Notes: generated by a model not told the origin, from the letters alone. 64,000 bases of DNA from Clavelina lepadiformis (GCF_947623445.1 NC_135248.1:14393820-14457819), one strand, 5' to 3'. Positions 1 through 11,345 are shown, numbered from the stretch's first letter. Numbers and translations are program-made.

Positions 1-959
1 TATAATCTGTTAAAAAATTCTTTTTGCCAAAGTAAAAAATAATGAACACCGAGTGCAATTGCTCCAGGTAGGTCGGCAGGGTAACGCAGTCTCAGCATGA
101 AATGGCAAGTCATTACAAACGATATTTAACCTGGCTCGATACGCACAAGTATTTGCACCTGTCTGTACACTGAACACGTCATACTGAGATCCATCAGTCA
201 ATTGTAATTAATTGACTGTAATGCCTTTTTTGACCATATATTTAAGCGCACCAATATAAATAGCCAATACTCCATATTTCAAAATAATAGGCTTATAGTT
301 GGTTCTTTAGTTCTTTGTCGTCCACAAAGTCAATATTTTTTAAAGTCTCACTTTGCCGATTGCTGAAAAGTCTTCAAAGCTGTTTTTAAAACTAATTGTT
401 ATCTCTCTGTTATGGGTGCAGAAGCATCACCAAGCCACCCTAAATTCAGTAAAGTACGATAAAAGCATTGTTCGGAACCACAATTCAAATTAACGGTAGA
501 CATTGTGTGACGTAACATAGCCTAAACCTAGACTACCCTGCAGTGCCCAGCAGGTCGACACATTTGAGGTGTGAGAAAAAGTTTAATCTTGTGCTAATGC
601 GTTAACATGCGGAATCGCGTTCAGAGTGCAGAAAAAATTCCCACGGCCTTAGCACATCTCTGGGCCATCGGCCTTACCCATCGGCCTTATCACTAGTGAG
701 TCAATTGGTGAGAATCAAATCCAGTCACCTTATAGGGACTAGAACTTGAAAAACGTTGTGTCATTTTGAAAAGGAAAAGTTATTGAAAGAATCTGATAAC
801 TTAAACACTTATTCGCCTGGAAATTTTAATCACAGAAACGGCAGCAAATAGTTGTCAAAATGATCTTTATTTTAGAATAACACACATGATATTTACAGGT
901 AGCCTATGTAGAAAAGGCACCAGGTTTAACATATCCAAGTTAATTCAAATTTCAAAAAA
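1..959. other. Flank downstream of Zic copy A, no gene recognised
   Basis: AT-rich non-coding sequence 3' of the minus-strand Zic gene. A 63-codon minus-strand open frame at 10-201 has no recognisable domain and no clear splice context, so it is not called. A short direct duplication of a 12-13 bp CATCGGCCTTA-type unit sits near 665-690. Nothing else is supported. Confidence 0.5.
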
Positions 960-2457
960 TTAAACACCGAATATGGGGTCAAATGAGGGCAATGACTGGT
1001 TGGGTGACTGAGAGCAGCCGGAAGAATAATCCTGTAAGAAATCTGCTCGCTGGGTGAGGTCATCATCCAGAGGCCATAAAGAATCCACTTCGCCAGACAG
1101 CATTTCGTTCAATCCAAATCCTTGACTGAAGTCATTTAACTCGTAGTCGATCCTAGATTGCGCCGGTTCTGGAGATGACATGAGCGATTGGAGGATCAAC
1201 GTGACGTCAGGATCTTCAACAGCAGTTGAGTTACTTGTCATTTCTGACGACGGGGTTCGAGGAAAGATGATTGGGGAGTTATTGCTACTCATGACGTCAC
1301 CGTTTGCTTTGTGCATACGTATGTGCTTACGTAACGAACTGGGGTGGGTGTAGCTGCGATCACATCCTTTGTACTTTAAAGTAAAAGGCAATCAACAATA
1401 TTTAAAATCAAAATTTTACCTGACTTCGTTTACTAAGCAAAAATCTTTAAATTAAAACATGTGAAACCTAAACTTGGAATGTTGCTTACCTTGCAAACAT
1501 ATAACTTTCCTTTATTGTGCATGTAGCTGTGCTTCTTACGATCAGAGCTATTGGCAAATCGTCGATCACACCCAAGATATTTGCATCGAAACGGTTTTTC
1601 GCCTGAAATAAAACATTGCAGACTTGGAAGCTCGTATTTCGTTAATGAAAGTGCAGAAAATGCTAAGTATAACGCTTGAAGTAAAATATTATCTTACCGG
1701 TGTGAGTTCTTATATGGATTTTGAGATTTTCGCTCCGACCAAATCCCTTACTGCAGACGGGGCATGCGAACGGTTTCTCTCTAGTGTGAACTCGGATGTG
1801 GTTGACCAGCTTGTACTTGGCCTTGAAAGCTTTCAAATGACGTTTGCAGTTACGCCAATAGCAAGTGTGGTTGCTTTGCTCCGGTCCTCCGACGTGATCA
1901 CAAGTGATGTGGTGGACAAACGCTTTCATGTCTTCGAAGATTAAACCGCACATTCTGCTGCCTTCCTGGCTCCGGATCATCCATTCGCACGCAGTCGGTT
2001 CCGAAAGTTGGTTGGAAAACGCTTCTTTAAAAAAGACTGATGATTGTTGTAGAGTGATTGATGATTGATGTGGAATGGTTGATGGTTGTTGTAGAAAGAA
2101 TGATGAATGTTCTGGAACCTTTGGCAATTGTTGTCGAAAAGTTGTTGGTTGTTGCTGAAAGGTTGATGATTGTTGCTGAATGGCTGAAGGTTGTTGTAGA
2201 TCTTGATATTGCAACGGAGTTTGCTGAGGTTGAAAGTAATAAGGATGCTGATAGCCGGATGATAGCGGTGGAGGTTGATGAAGATTTCTTGTGGCGTCAT
2301 ATTCGGGATAAAATGCAGGCGTGGGGGTTGTCGGATAAACATAGGCCTGAGAGCTGGAGTATAGTTGTTGGGCAGCCGAGAACGAATTTTGGGGGTTCTG
2401 GTTAATTGTTGAGTCATAATGATCACACGGACGGTTGGTAAAAGCTGTTGGATGCAT
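960..2457 (-). CDS. ZicL: Zic-family zinc-finger transcription factor, copy A (ZicL / Zic-r.b class)
   Basis: A nuclear DNA-binding regulator. Zic-r.b/ZicL genes in Ciona act in early embryos in notochord, muscle and neural fate (family knowledge). Three coding exons: 1698-2457, 1490-1602 and 960-1373, together 1287 bp or 428 aa, in frame across GT..AG introns. The N-terminal half is rich in Q, P, Y and S. The C-terminal half holds five C2H2 fingers. Finger 1 is the atypical Zic finger with a long gap between its cysteines ([14 protein letters not shown]), followed by DHVGGPEQ and then [15 protein letters not shown], both hallmarks of the Zic/Gli class. Finger 4 has [14 protein letters not shown] and finger 5 has [11 protein letters not shown]. 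Exon 1 is preceded by an acceptor near 2482 and a 5' UTR intron, so the start is the first ATG of the spliced leader. It is paired head to head with copy B. The Q-rich tract is shorter and more diverged than in B, and the C-terminal tail after finger 5 is largely different. Confidence 0.92.
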
Positions 2458-2539
2458 TGGCTTGATTTATATCATAAAAATCTGAAAACATAAAAACAGA
2501 TAAAAAATTTCGCGATTATCCAATCATATAAATGTGGAA

Positions 2540-2740
2540 AGATACATACCTCTGGCAGACTTTTCAACCCACATTAGGTTGTATAAACTTTTACGATTAC
2601 TTCTACTTCAAATGGTATCTGTCGAACACTGACCAACTACTGGACGCATCTGACTGGATCCTGGTCATTTATACCTGGCCTGATCTGGCTCTGCCTTTTT
2701 CTTATGACGAAGTTGCAATCAATTCTTTGTTTGTTTAACT
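2540..2740 (-). promoter_or_regulatory. Promoter and 5' UTR of Zic copy A
   Basis: Read on the minus strand, a TATA-like TATAAATG box lies at about 2666-2674. It is followed by a leader that ends in a donor (AG|gtatgtatc) near 2549, with the matching acceptor near 2482. The same arrangement is present, nearly base for base, in front of copy B. A run matching forkhead sites (TTTGTTTGTTTAA, seen on the plus strand) lies at 2725-2738. Confidence 0.7.
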
Positions 2741-2960
2741 TTCGATCGTTGACGATCGCTTTCTCACCTTGTCTCGTGCTGCGATTCCCAAACTCATAAT
2801 AATTTACCTTCGGTCGCTAGTTATCGAGTCTACAACGAAGATAATGCCAGGACGCAGCACGGGTCCATCCATAACGTTGCATGATGTCACTATGGGCGCG
2901 AAAATTGAAAATATTTGCACTTGCAGGATTAACCGGTGGAAGACAATGCTTTGAGCACTT
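2735..2960 (-). repeat. Zic-spacer module 1 (~200 bp)
   Basis: First of five related modules. On the minus strand it carries a near copy of the shared core TGACATCACGCAACGTCA (here TGACATCATGCAACGTTA), then a GGTAAATTATTATGAG stretch and a GATCGTTGACGATCG run next to the promoter. It is the mirror partner of module 5, in the same position relative to the TATA box. Confidence 0.75.
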
Positions 2961-3949
2961 TTTGAGATAAACTTAAAAATTTTTACTCTCATTTGTTTCT
3001 TTGAAACCAGATGAAAGGTGAAGAATTGAGACGTAACTTACGCAAAGTACATTTCGGTATCAGCGTTATTATTTTAACCCATTACCTGCTTAATGAATTC
3101 TATTTTTTATCGCTGTTGTTTTGATTGGTTGTGTTTTGTGATTAAAAAGTTATAATGTACAATTGTATGCTGTATTTTTGCTTGGAATTAGAAGACAAAA
3201 AAATTTGCAAAATATCAATTAAATTTACAAGTCAACTTGCAAAAAATATAACATACTTTTTACAAAATTTTCACTTTTATCTTTTTTCTGTTTCGTCAGG
3301 TCGGTGCATAGAAATTATTTCATATTAATTTTCATTGAACATCATTCAATGGTAGTTGATGTCGATGGAAATGTTTAATTATCTTCATTAATGATGTAAT
3401 TATTCGTTTCCCTTTGTCTCACAACTTTCAAAAAACTTAACTTTATGGAGAACATTTATCAGTAACTAGCTGATTAGCCTATTGTGGCGCCACAATCAGT
3501 GTTATCCGGGCGTCGAGATACCGGTTGTTTAGTTGATTGTGGGGGGTCATTGAATAAATTTGACTTTCACTTGATTTTTTGTTTAGAAAGTTTCGCACAA
3601 AAAGCAAAATATTTCGGTACACTCCAATTTTCGTTGCAAATGTAACTGGAAATGTATTAAGTTTATTTTCTTGCTCTTTTAAAAGCCTTTCCCCGTTTAT
3701 CAAAACAAAAATGCTCTGAAGAATAGAAATTATGAAAATGTAAAAAAGCAATACTTTTTACATTACTTTTTTACATTACTGTTGAAATGTTGAAATATTC
3801 TCGACAATGAAAAATAACAGAAGTTTAGAAGTTAGCTTACTTGGTTGGTTTTGTTGCATTGAAACATCTACCTCAACATTTTCTTCAAACACATCAGTTT
3901 CTAATTTTACAACTTAATTATTTTTACACAAAATTCTGCTTTGTGTCGT

Positions 3950-4150
3950 CATCACAATGACGTCCCGTATTCGTTTCTTAAACTTCCGACCAACGATCGC
4001 TTTCCCACGAGCTCATATGCGTCGCGGTTTCCACAAAACCCATTGTTTGCCTGCAACCAGTCTTTATCTAGTCTGCAATGGCACCGAGCACGCGTCATCG
4101 TTGACGTTGCGTGATGTCACAATTTGCGCGAAAGTTCAAAATGTTTGGGC
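3950..4150 (-). repeat. Zic-spacer module 2
   Basis: On the minus strand it carries the core TGACATCACGCAACGTCA and the flanking GCGCAAATTGTGAC. At the position where other modules have GTAAATA it has GCAAACA (plus-strand TGTTTGC, 4044-4050), which also fits a forkhead consensus. The CCAACGATCGCTTTCCCAC segment matches the promoter-proximal part of module 1. No TATA box or Zic exon follows it. Confidence 0.7.
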
Positions 4151-5264
4151 TTGTATACATATATTTTAAACTGGATTATTTTCACTATTCAAAATGTCAC
4201 AAAGCCAGATTTTAACAGTTTTTGTTTCGTAATTTTAACGATTTTTAATATTTTTGACAATTTAGGTCAGTCTAAACAACGAAATTAAAAATATTGCCTA
4301 AGATCTTTTATTATAATTTCTGGAACAAACTTTAAATTAATGCTTTCCAATTGGGAACCAACTGAGAAACTGTTTTGGATAATTTTACAATTTTCACAGC
4401 ATACTATATATAAAAAAAACGCTGTTTTTGTTTATATACGATTTGAAAGTTGAATTTTGGTTTTGCTTGTAGTTTTAGTCTAAAAAGTGATCGCTTCTTT
4501 GTTACTGGCTGTTCGGAAGTTGATCAATTTTATAATTTTAAGTTTAATTTAACGAAGAAAATAGTTAGAAGTAATTTGAAAAATATTTTTTTATGGTTTT
4601 GTGGTTTAAAAAGGATAATTTTGAAAGTATACATCAATGTGTTATGTTATATTTTTAACTTACACGAAAGGGTAAATAAATTTAAATTAAGACGTTTGTT
4701 CAAATAACGGAAAATCTTTTGTGGATAATAATTAACGTTCAGAAAAATCTAATGCCCCATTCCATAATTACTTCCTAAAATTTCCCAAACTGAAACGACG
4801 CCATAAATACCGTAATTACTCGCTTCCCTTTTGTCGTTCAACTTCGATCATTCAAACACGATTATCGGTTTTGGTGATTACCCTATTGTTACAGCATAAT
4901 GACCAAAGCTGATTAAAGTCTGGTTTTGTGAGGGTTTGACAAGATTAGCTAAATGGAACATCGGCAAAAATAATTTTGAAATTGTCTTAGACTTCTGAAA
5001 TCGTCAAATGACCCTGTAATGTTTGGATAAATTTTACAATTGGTTGAAATTCATTTCTTCAAAGTGTCTTTTTCCAAAAGTATTTGAACGAGACTTTTTT
5101 TAACTTCGACTTAAAATATTCTGATTTAATCGTTTTATAGAGAAAGTTTTTTGCTGAGCATTAACGGGTCTTTCACGATCACAGTTTCAAATAAAATTGT
5201 TAAACGAAAATTCAAACTTCGCACCTTACTTAGGACAGCACGTCTCGTACACAATCCAGTCCTG

Positions 5265-5435
5265 TATGTGCAAATATTTTCGACTTTCACCTCAATTGTG
5301 ATATCACGCAACGTCATAGGTGGACACGTGCCAACCCCAGGTGTAAATGACAAAGCAGGCCCGATAACTAGGTAAATAATGAATTGAATGAATCTCAGCA
5401 AGTGACTTGGTGAGAAGGCGATCGGGAAGTAGAAG
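5265..5435 (+). repeat. Zic-spacer module 3
   Basis: Plus-strand copy with core TGATATCACGCAACGTCA, then GTGGACACGTGCCAACCC, CCGATAACTAGGTAAATAAT (forkhead-like GTAAATA at 5372) and CAGCAAGTGACTTGGTGAG. No TATA box or Zic coding sequence follows. Confidence 0.7.
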
Positions 5436-6384
5436 TAAAAACAAATTTTGTTCGTGTGGCTTTGTTATGAATAATTGTTAAAACTTTTGAATAACTTTAA
5501 AAACTTTTTTACCTTAAAGGCAAAACAAAATTGCGAGTGAGAGACAGAATTACCCAGGGCACTTTGGGTCGCACGAGCAAACAAAAGATCGCTCGACCAT
5601 CTGCAAAATACAGTCTGTGACATAGAAATAGGGCAACCACCAGCCGTGATAATCCTCTACTATCAAGCCAAGTTCTGTAAGATGTGGGAAGCAAGAAATC
5701 ACCTCAATTATGACGTTAAATTAAATATTCTGAACACGGTAATTACGTCATGTAAATCAAAATGATTTGACTGATGAGTTATGGAAATTATTTAAAGCAA
5801 CCCTCAGTTTTTGAAATTATTTAAAACGTTTTATTTCTATATGTTTTGAAAATCAAATTTACGGAATACAAATCTGCTTGGATACAAATCTTTTTTTTAA
5901 AATCGTAATTCCATCCATAAGCACACAGCGACCAATGCCCTAGCAATTCAGTTTTCGAAATATTCATTCCCACACATCAAATATTAAACTGACAGAATTT
6001 CACAGTTTTGATTAATATTTTTAATTGTGTGATTTTTTATTTCAGTTTTTTGTCGCATCTAATTTCAGCAAATAATTGTACATTTAATTAATATTGGACT
6101 AAAAATTCAAATTTAAAATTTAGATCTGATGACGTTGTAACCTGTTTTCAAAATTGGACGAATTTCTGTATGACGAGTCCTTACATACCTTTGTCAATGC
6201 AAAAATAAACACAATTACGTTCTTTCTTAATATCTTGATGAACTTATTCCAATATATTGGATATATATATAAGTGTACTTTTGACTTTTTTCACTTGGAC
6301 AAAATATTGTTTTCCTGAAATTGAAACGAACGCGTATTCACAAGATTGCGTCTTGCTTGATTTGAACGTGCATGTGCATGAGCA

Positions 6385-6580
6385 AATAATTTCTACTTTC
6401 GCGACCATTGTGACATCACGCAACGTCATCGATGGACGCGTGCCAAGCGCAGGTGTAGGTGACTTAAGTAGCGTCTGAAGGTAAATAATGAGCTGAGGAA
6501 ATCGCGACAGGTGAGCTGGTGGGAGAGCGCTTTTGAAAGCTAAACAATCAAAAATAGACGGCATTGTGATGTTACTATGA
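6385..6580 (+). repeat. Zic-spacer module 4
   Basis: Plus-strand copy with core TGACATCACGCAACGTCA, ATCGATGGACGCGTGCCAAG, GTAAATAATGAGCTGAGG (forkhead-like site at 6481) and GGTGAGCTGGTGGGAGAGCG, followed by AAACAATCAAAA. No Zic coding sequence follows. Confidence 0.75.
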
Positions 6581-8384
6581 CGACATACATCTTAGAATCA
6601 CGTCACGAAAAATTTGCAACGAAATCCTTGCATTTTAAAAAGTGAACTGTGTAAGACAATTTTTGCAAACAATGATTTAATGCTTCAGTTCCAGAAAAAG
6701 TTTCAAAAAACTTCAATTTTCTTCTCTATAAGTTTTTAATGTTTTGTCACGCTCTAACAAATTAGTAAATTCAAAAAAATCAAACATTACACAATTATAA
6801 TGACAAATATTTGTGTTTTGTTAACTTCTCCAAAATGGTAACTTTTTAATCTTATCCGAGAAAAGACATTTGAGCGGTCATTATAAAAACTTTTGCAGTG
6901 TTCTAAGTCTTTGCACATAGCTGTACACTGCACTAGTTTTAGTGTGAAATCATAAAAATTTCACAATAGTTGTTTTCTCGTTGTTTGTTGTTGTTGTTTT
7001 GTTACAGTTTTTCTTGATTTTCAAGAAAGTTAACTTGGCTTTAAATTGAGCTTCCTTGAGTTAAGGTCGAATTGGCCATTTTCACTTATAACAAACCAAC
7101 ACATTACATATTCATTTGAAAACATTCGTTCAATTTTAAACCTTGAGCAACAAACACCGAGAAAACAAACAACTAATTGTCGCGCAACAAACGGACAAAT
7201 TTCTTAACTTTAAAATTGCTGTATGTTGGAGTCTGCAAGATTTAAAAGAGTTTCCTGTAGGTTCATATTCTCTAATTCATAAACATGGACAAGTAGACAA
7301 GAATGAAAGGCATAATGACATCACAATAATTATTGTGACCATCTCACGGGCACACAGTAACATTTTGGAGCATGCAAGTTAAAAGTGTCCGTCTAAGAAT
7401 ATCGGATCGGTTACAAAAATCTATCAATTTTGAAAATATATTTTTTTAATGTAATACAATAAGGATAACTGGAAAAAGCAAAGAACCACACTGGTTTATA
7501 GCTTTTTCATTATTACTACGTCATAGCAGTGGACGTCAACACAGCTTTTGGTTACGTTTTGTACATACAGATTACCTACTAAAACACATTTCAAATTTCC
7601 TGTGCATGTGTATGCAGATGCTCGAAAAAGGTTGGAAATTTATCAAAAAACTTCATGCGAAAGAAAAAATTGTTCTATCAACCTAAAACGAAGCACAATA
7701 TATTTTAAAAACGTTTTTGGAAAAGAAACTTATATAAAAACAAGAAAAGTTACAGTTAATGAAAGTCAAATTCAGACAAAAGATCCCAAACCAAGTAAGT
7801 AAATAAGCGTTATCTCGGTCAGACGGAAAACACAGATTGTGAGGTAACAATGGGATAATCACCAACCGGGGTAAACGTCTCCTGTCATGCCAGGATTTGG
7901 AAGGCGAAAAACACTGAGTCGATTATTCCAATTATGATGATGATTATGATACAGGATTTTTGGTAATTTCGGAAAACGACAATTATATCAATTTCACCAG
8001 GTTTTGACGATCAAAAATAGAAAGCATTCTCAACCCGATCAGATATATTCTAAATTCATGAAAATATTTTTGTTTTAATATTTTAAAAATTGTTTAGATA
8101 TCTTTATGCGAAAACGAAGACTTTTAAAACCAAAAACTCAACTAAAAATCTCTTGTATAAGTTTAGCATTAACCGACAATGACAAGGGAAACGCGACTGG
8201 CGTTAAAATAAAAGTTTGGTTTTGAATTAGATTTTTATATAAATTTAATACCAAAATATTTCCAAGCGTTTTTGAGTTTTAGGCCGATGTTTATGAACAT
8301 TGATCAGAAGTTGGTAACTTGTATTTTACTTATCTTGTCGAAGTATCTCACTTGATAAATCTAGTAGGTGAAAATGTTTTCAAC

Positions 8385-8590
8385 TTTCGCCCCCATAGTG
8401 ACATCATGCAACGTCATCGATGGACCCGTGCTGCGTCCGGGCATTATCTTTATTGTAGACTCGATAACTAGCGACCGAAGGTAAATAATGAGTTTGGGAA
8501 TCGCAGCAAGTTACCTGGTGGGAAAGCAATCGCAAACGATCGGAAATTAAACAAACAAAGAATTGATTGTGACGTCGTCATAAGAAAAAA
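8385..8590 (+). repeat. Zic-spacer module 5 (promoter-proximal, copy B)
   Basis: Plus-strand copy directly upstream of the Zic B promoter. It contains TGACATCATGCAACGTCATC, CGATAACTAGCGACC, GTAAATAATGAGTTTGGG (forkhead-like site at 8481), TTAAACAAACAAAG at about 8547-8560 and a TGACGTCGTCA CRE-like site. It mirrors module 1. Confidence 0.8.
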
Positions 8591-8803
8591 GCAAAGTCAG
8601 ATCAGGCCAGGTATAAATGACCAGGATCCAGTCAGATGTGTCCAGTAGTTGGTCAGTGTTCGACAGATACCATTTGAAGCAGAAGTAATCCTAGAAGTTT
8701 TCACAACCTGATATGGGTTGAAAAGTCTTCCAGAGGTATGTATCTTTCCACATTTATATGATTAGATAATCGTGATATCTTTTAATTGTTATTATTTTTT
8801 CAG
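8590..8803 (+). promoter_or_regulatory. Promoter and 5' UTR intron of Zic copy B
   Basis: A TATA-like GTATAAATG lies at 8611. A leader matching that of copy A ends with donor GAG|gtatgt at 8735/8736, and the acceptor ttttttcag ends at 8803. The coding ATG lies 23 bp into the next exon. Confidence 0.7.
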
Positions 8804-8826
8804 ATTTGTGTGAAATATTCGAGAAT

Positions 8827-10445
8827 ATGAATCGTCCGAACGGACATAACCACCCACAAGTTGCTCCTTACGAACCAAGAGCTAACAGAAATCCTCAACA
8901 TTTGTTCTCGGCCCAGCATCCCTATGTCAAATATCAGGCCTATCCTTATCCGACAACGCCGACGCCTGCATTTTATCCCGAATATGACGCCACAAGAAAT
9001 CTTCATCAACCTCCACCTCTCTCATCCGGCTATCAACATCCTTATTACTTTCAACTTCAGCAAACTCCGGTGCAATATCAAGCTCTACAACAACCTTCAA
9101 CCTTTCAGCAACAACCTTCAACCTTTCAGCAACAACCGTTAAACTTTCAGCAACAACCGTCAAACTTTCAACAACAATCGTCAAATTTTCAGCAACAACC
9201 GTCAAACTTTCAGAGACAACCGTTAACCTTTCAGCAACAATCGTCAACCTTTCAGCAACAACCGTCAAACTTTCAGAGACAGCGGGGAACCATTCAGCAA
9301 CAATCCCAAGCCTTGCTACAGTTACCGCCAACCGCTCAACAGCAACAGTCAGCAACTATCAAAAAAGCTTTTTCCAACCAACTTTCGAAACCGACTGCGT
9401 GCGAATGGATGATCCGGAGCCAGGAGGGCAGCAGAATGTGCGGTTTAATCTTCGAAGACATGAAAGCGTTTGTCCACCACATCACTTGTGATCACGTCGG
9501 AGGACCGGAACAAAGCGACCATACTTGCTACTGGCGTAACTGCAAACGTCATTTGAAAGCTTTCAAGGCCAAGTACAAGCTGGTCAACCACATCCGAGTT
9601 CACACTAGAGAGAAACCGTTCGCATGCCCCGTCTGCAGTAAGCGATTTGGTCGGACCGAAAACCTCAAAATCCATATAAGAACTCACACAGGTAAGATAA
9701 TATTTTAGTCTAAGCGTTATTCTTAGCATTTTCTGCACTTTCATTAACGAAATACAAGCTTCCAAGTCTGCAATGTTTTATTTCAGGCGAAAAACCGTTT
9801 AAATGCAAATATCTTGGGTGTGATCGACGATTTGCCAATAGCTCTGATCGTAAAAAGCACAGCTACATGCACATTGAAGGAAAACCTTATGCTTGCAAGG
9901 TAAGCAACATTCTCAGTTCGCTTTGATATGTTTTAATTTAAAGACTTTTTTTGTGAACGAAGTCAGCTAAAATTAGGCATCTTAGCTATATGTATTGATT
10001 CTTATTTTTTGCTTTAAAGTACAAAGGATGCGATCGAAAGTACAGCCACCCCAGCTCGTTACGTAAGCACCATCGCATGCATGAAGCTAACGATGACGTC
10101 ATGAGTATCGACAATTCTTTAAACAACTCCCCTGGATCAACCTCCAATACATCAAAAGCTTCAAATATTGCGCCGGAACCCAGACAGCAAGAACGAATTG
10201 CGTTATCACCCCAGGGAAGCTCGGAAGCTTCAGCAGGATTTGCCGAGCTTCAGTCACCGCAAGATCGGGTAATGCATTCCGATATTCTCGATGTATCGCC
10301 CTTCAACGACAACCAAGAGGCGTGGTTACCAAATGATGTGGACTTTGTGGATGAACAGATCACGTATGATCCAGATGACGCAAACTACTTTAACTATTAC
10401 CCAGAACAGGCACCAGTTAAAGGTAAAGATCGAGGCGAATGGTAG
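8827..10445 (+). CDS. ZicL: Zic-family zinc-finger transcription factor, copy B (ZicL / Zic-r.b class)
   Basis: Same gene class as copy A. Three coding exons: 8827-9691, 9787-9899 and 10020-10445, together 1404 bp or 467 aa, in frame. The start is the first ATG after the 5' UTR acceptor (MNRPNGHNH). An N-terminal region with [16 protein letters not shown] matches copy A, then comes a Q-rich array of about eleven 7-residue FQQQPSN-like units, then five C2H2 fingers. Finger 1 is the same atypical Zic finger. DHVGGPEQ and [12 protein letters not shown] are present. Finger 5 reads [13 protein letters not shown]. The acidic C-terminal tail ([12 protein letters not shown]) differs from copy A and may be an activation region. 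Exon structure, intron positions and promoter match copy A, so the pair arose by inverted duplication. It runs tail to tail with the coiled-coil gene downstream. Confidence 0.93.
9084..9330 (+). repeat. 21-bp coding minisatellite in Zic copy B
   Basis: About eleven tandem units encode FQQQPSN-like heptads (variants [28 protein letters not shown]). Copy A has only scattered related units, so much of the 39-residue length difference between the two Zic proteins comes from here. Confidence 0.85.
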
Positions 10446-10584
10446 ACGTGTTAATTTTATGCGGAATGTTAAGGTACAATTTCGACTGGCTTTGAAGATT
10501 TCAGTTTATTGTGTCAACTCTTTATGATATAAACTTTACGATATAAATCGTTTTAAGTAAGTAGTAATTCTCTTGGGTAATCTC

Positions 10585-10680
10585 TTTCTTAAACCGGTCG
10601 TGTCTTCATTAAACCGGTCTATAGTGCCCGCATGGTTGTCCAATAGGTCTTGCAAAGACCTCTGGCGCATTTGTATGGAC
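10585..10680 (-). pseudogene. Partial copy of coiled-coil gene last exon
   Basis: Nearly identical to 11636-11725, part of exon 21 of the coiled-coil gene on the minus strand (shared run AAACCGGTCGTGTCTT and the LLHNHAG-coding part with substitutions). It is stranded about 140 bp beyond the Zic B stop codon without the rest of that exon, so it is a duplicated fragment. Confidence 0.85.
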
Positions 10681-10689
10681 AACCGTCAA

Positions 10690-10900
10690 CAATAACCCAG
10701 AAAACCGGGAGCTTTTGCAGAATTCGCCGAGCTTCAGCCACCGAAAGGTCGGGTAATGTATCTGGTAATTCCCAATGTAGCGCCCTTCAACGACAACCAA
10801 GAGGTATGGCTTCCAAATAATGAAAGCTTTATGGAAGGGCATGTTAGGCATGATCCAGATGTTGAAAACCACTTCAATTCTTACCCAGAATAACCATTCG
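10690..10900 (+). pseudogene. Partial duplicate of Zic B last-exon tail
   Basis: Matches the acidic tail of Zic B exon 3 (around 10200-10420), including CCGAGCTTCAG and GCGCCCTTCAACGACAACCA, with substitutions. It lacks the zinc-finger part. It directly follows the stray coiled-coil exon fragment, so one duplicated block spans the boundary between the two genes. Confidence 0.85.
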
Positions 10901-11345
10901 AAGATTGTAATTTAGACGGGTTCATTTTGTTCATGTAGGGTTCATTTAGACCGGCTTTGAAGATGTCCATTTTGTGTGTATAACCTTGTAGTACGATATT
11001 AACTTGTGTTAAACGTGTGTATGTTGTGTGTGATCTTATAGAATTCAAGTACCTGTGCCCAATATAATAGAATAAATTTCAAAAAAGGGCATGATCCAGA
11101 TGGTGCCAACCACTTTAGTCATTACTCATTAGTCATTACCCAGAATAACCATTCGAAAATTGCAATTTAGACTGGTCGCATACATTTTCATTGTGTGTAG
11201 GATGTTACAATTTAGACTGGTTTTGAAGATGTCCATTTTGTCTGTATAACTTCGTATTATCTAGTAAGATACCAACTTGTTTTAAACGTGTGTATTTTGT
11301 GTGTAATCTTATAGAAATCAAGGTGTGCCCAATAAAATTGAGTAA
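10901..11345 (+). repeat. Duplicated Zic 3' UTR and a third, shorter tail fragment
   Basis: Two successive copies of a ~180 bp block share ATTTAGAC, GGTT/CTTTGAAGATGTCCAT, AAACGTGTGTAT and CCCAATA. They resemble the sequence after the Zic B stop codon. Between them, at about 11088-11160, is a third short piece of the Zic tail (GGGCATGATCCAGATG to TACCCAGAATAACC). AATAAA-type signals lie near 11070 and 11330. Confidence 0.75.

Larger units (their letters stand above)
2961..8384. other. Spacer between the head-to-head Zic genes
   Basis: AT-rich DNA without a supportable gene. Besides modules 2-4 it holds other short similar stretches, such as a GTAATTA-TCG-TTCCC-TTTGTC pattern near 3390-3430 and 4810-4840. 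A sequence at about 4872-4897 recurs inverted near 7840-7868. These suggest that the spacer was built by repeated local duplication. All open frames here are short and lack recognisable protein motifs. Confidence 0.6.

Noticed and set aside
1977-2426. Alternative minus- and plus-strand frames over Zic exon 1, and similarly 8861-9355
   Set aside because: Shadows of the Q-rich Zic coding repeat; only the Zic frame continues into zinc fingers.
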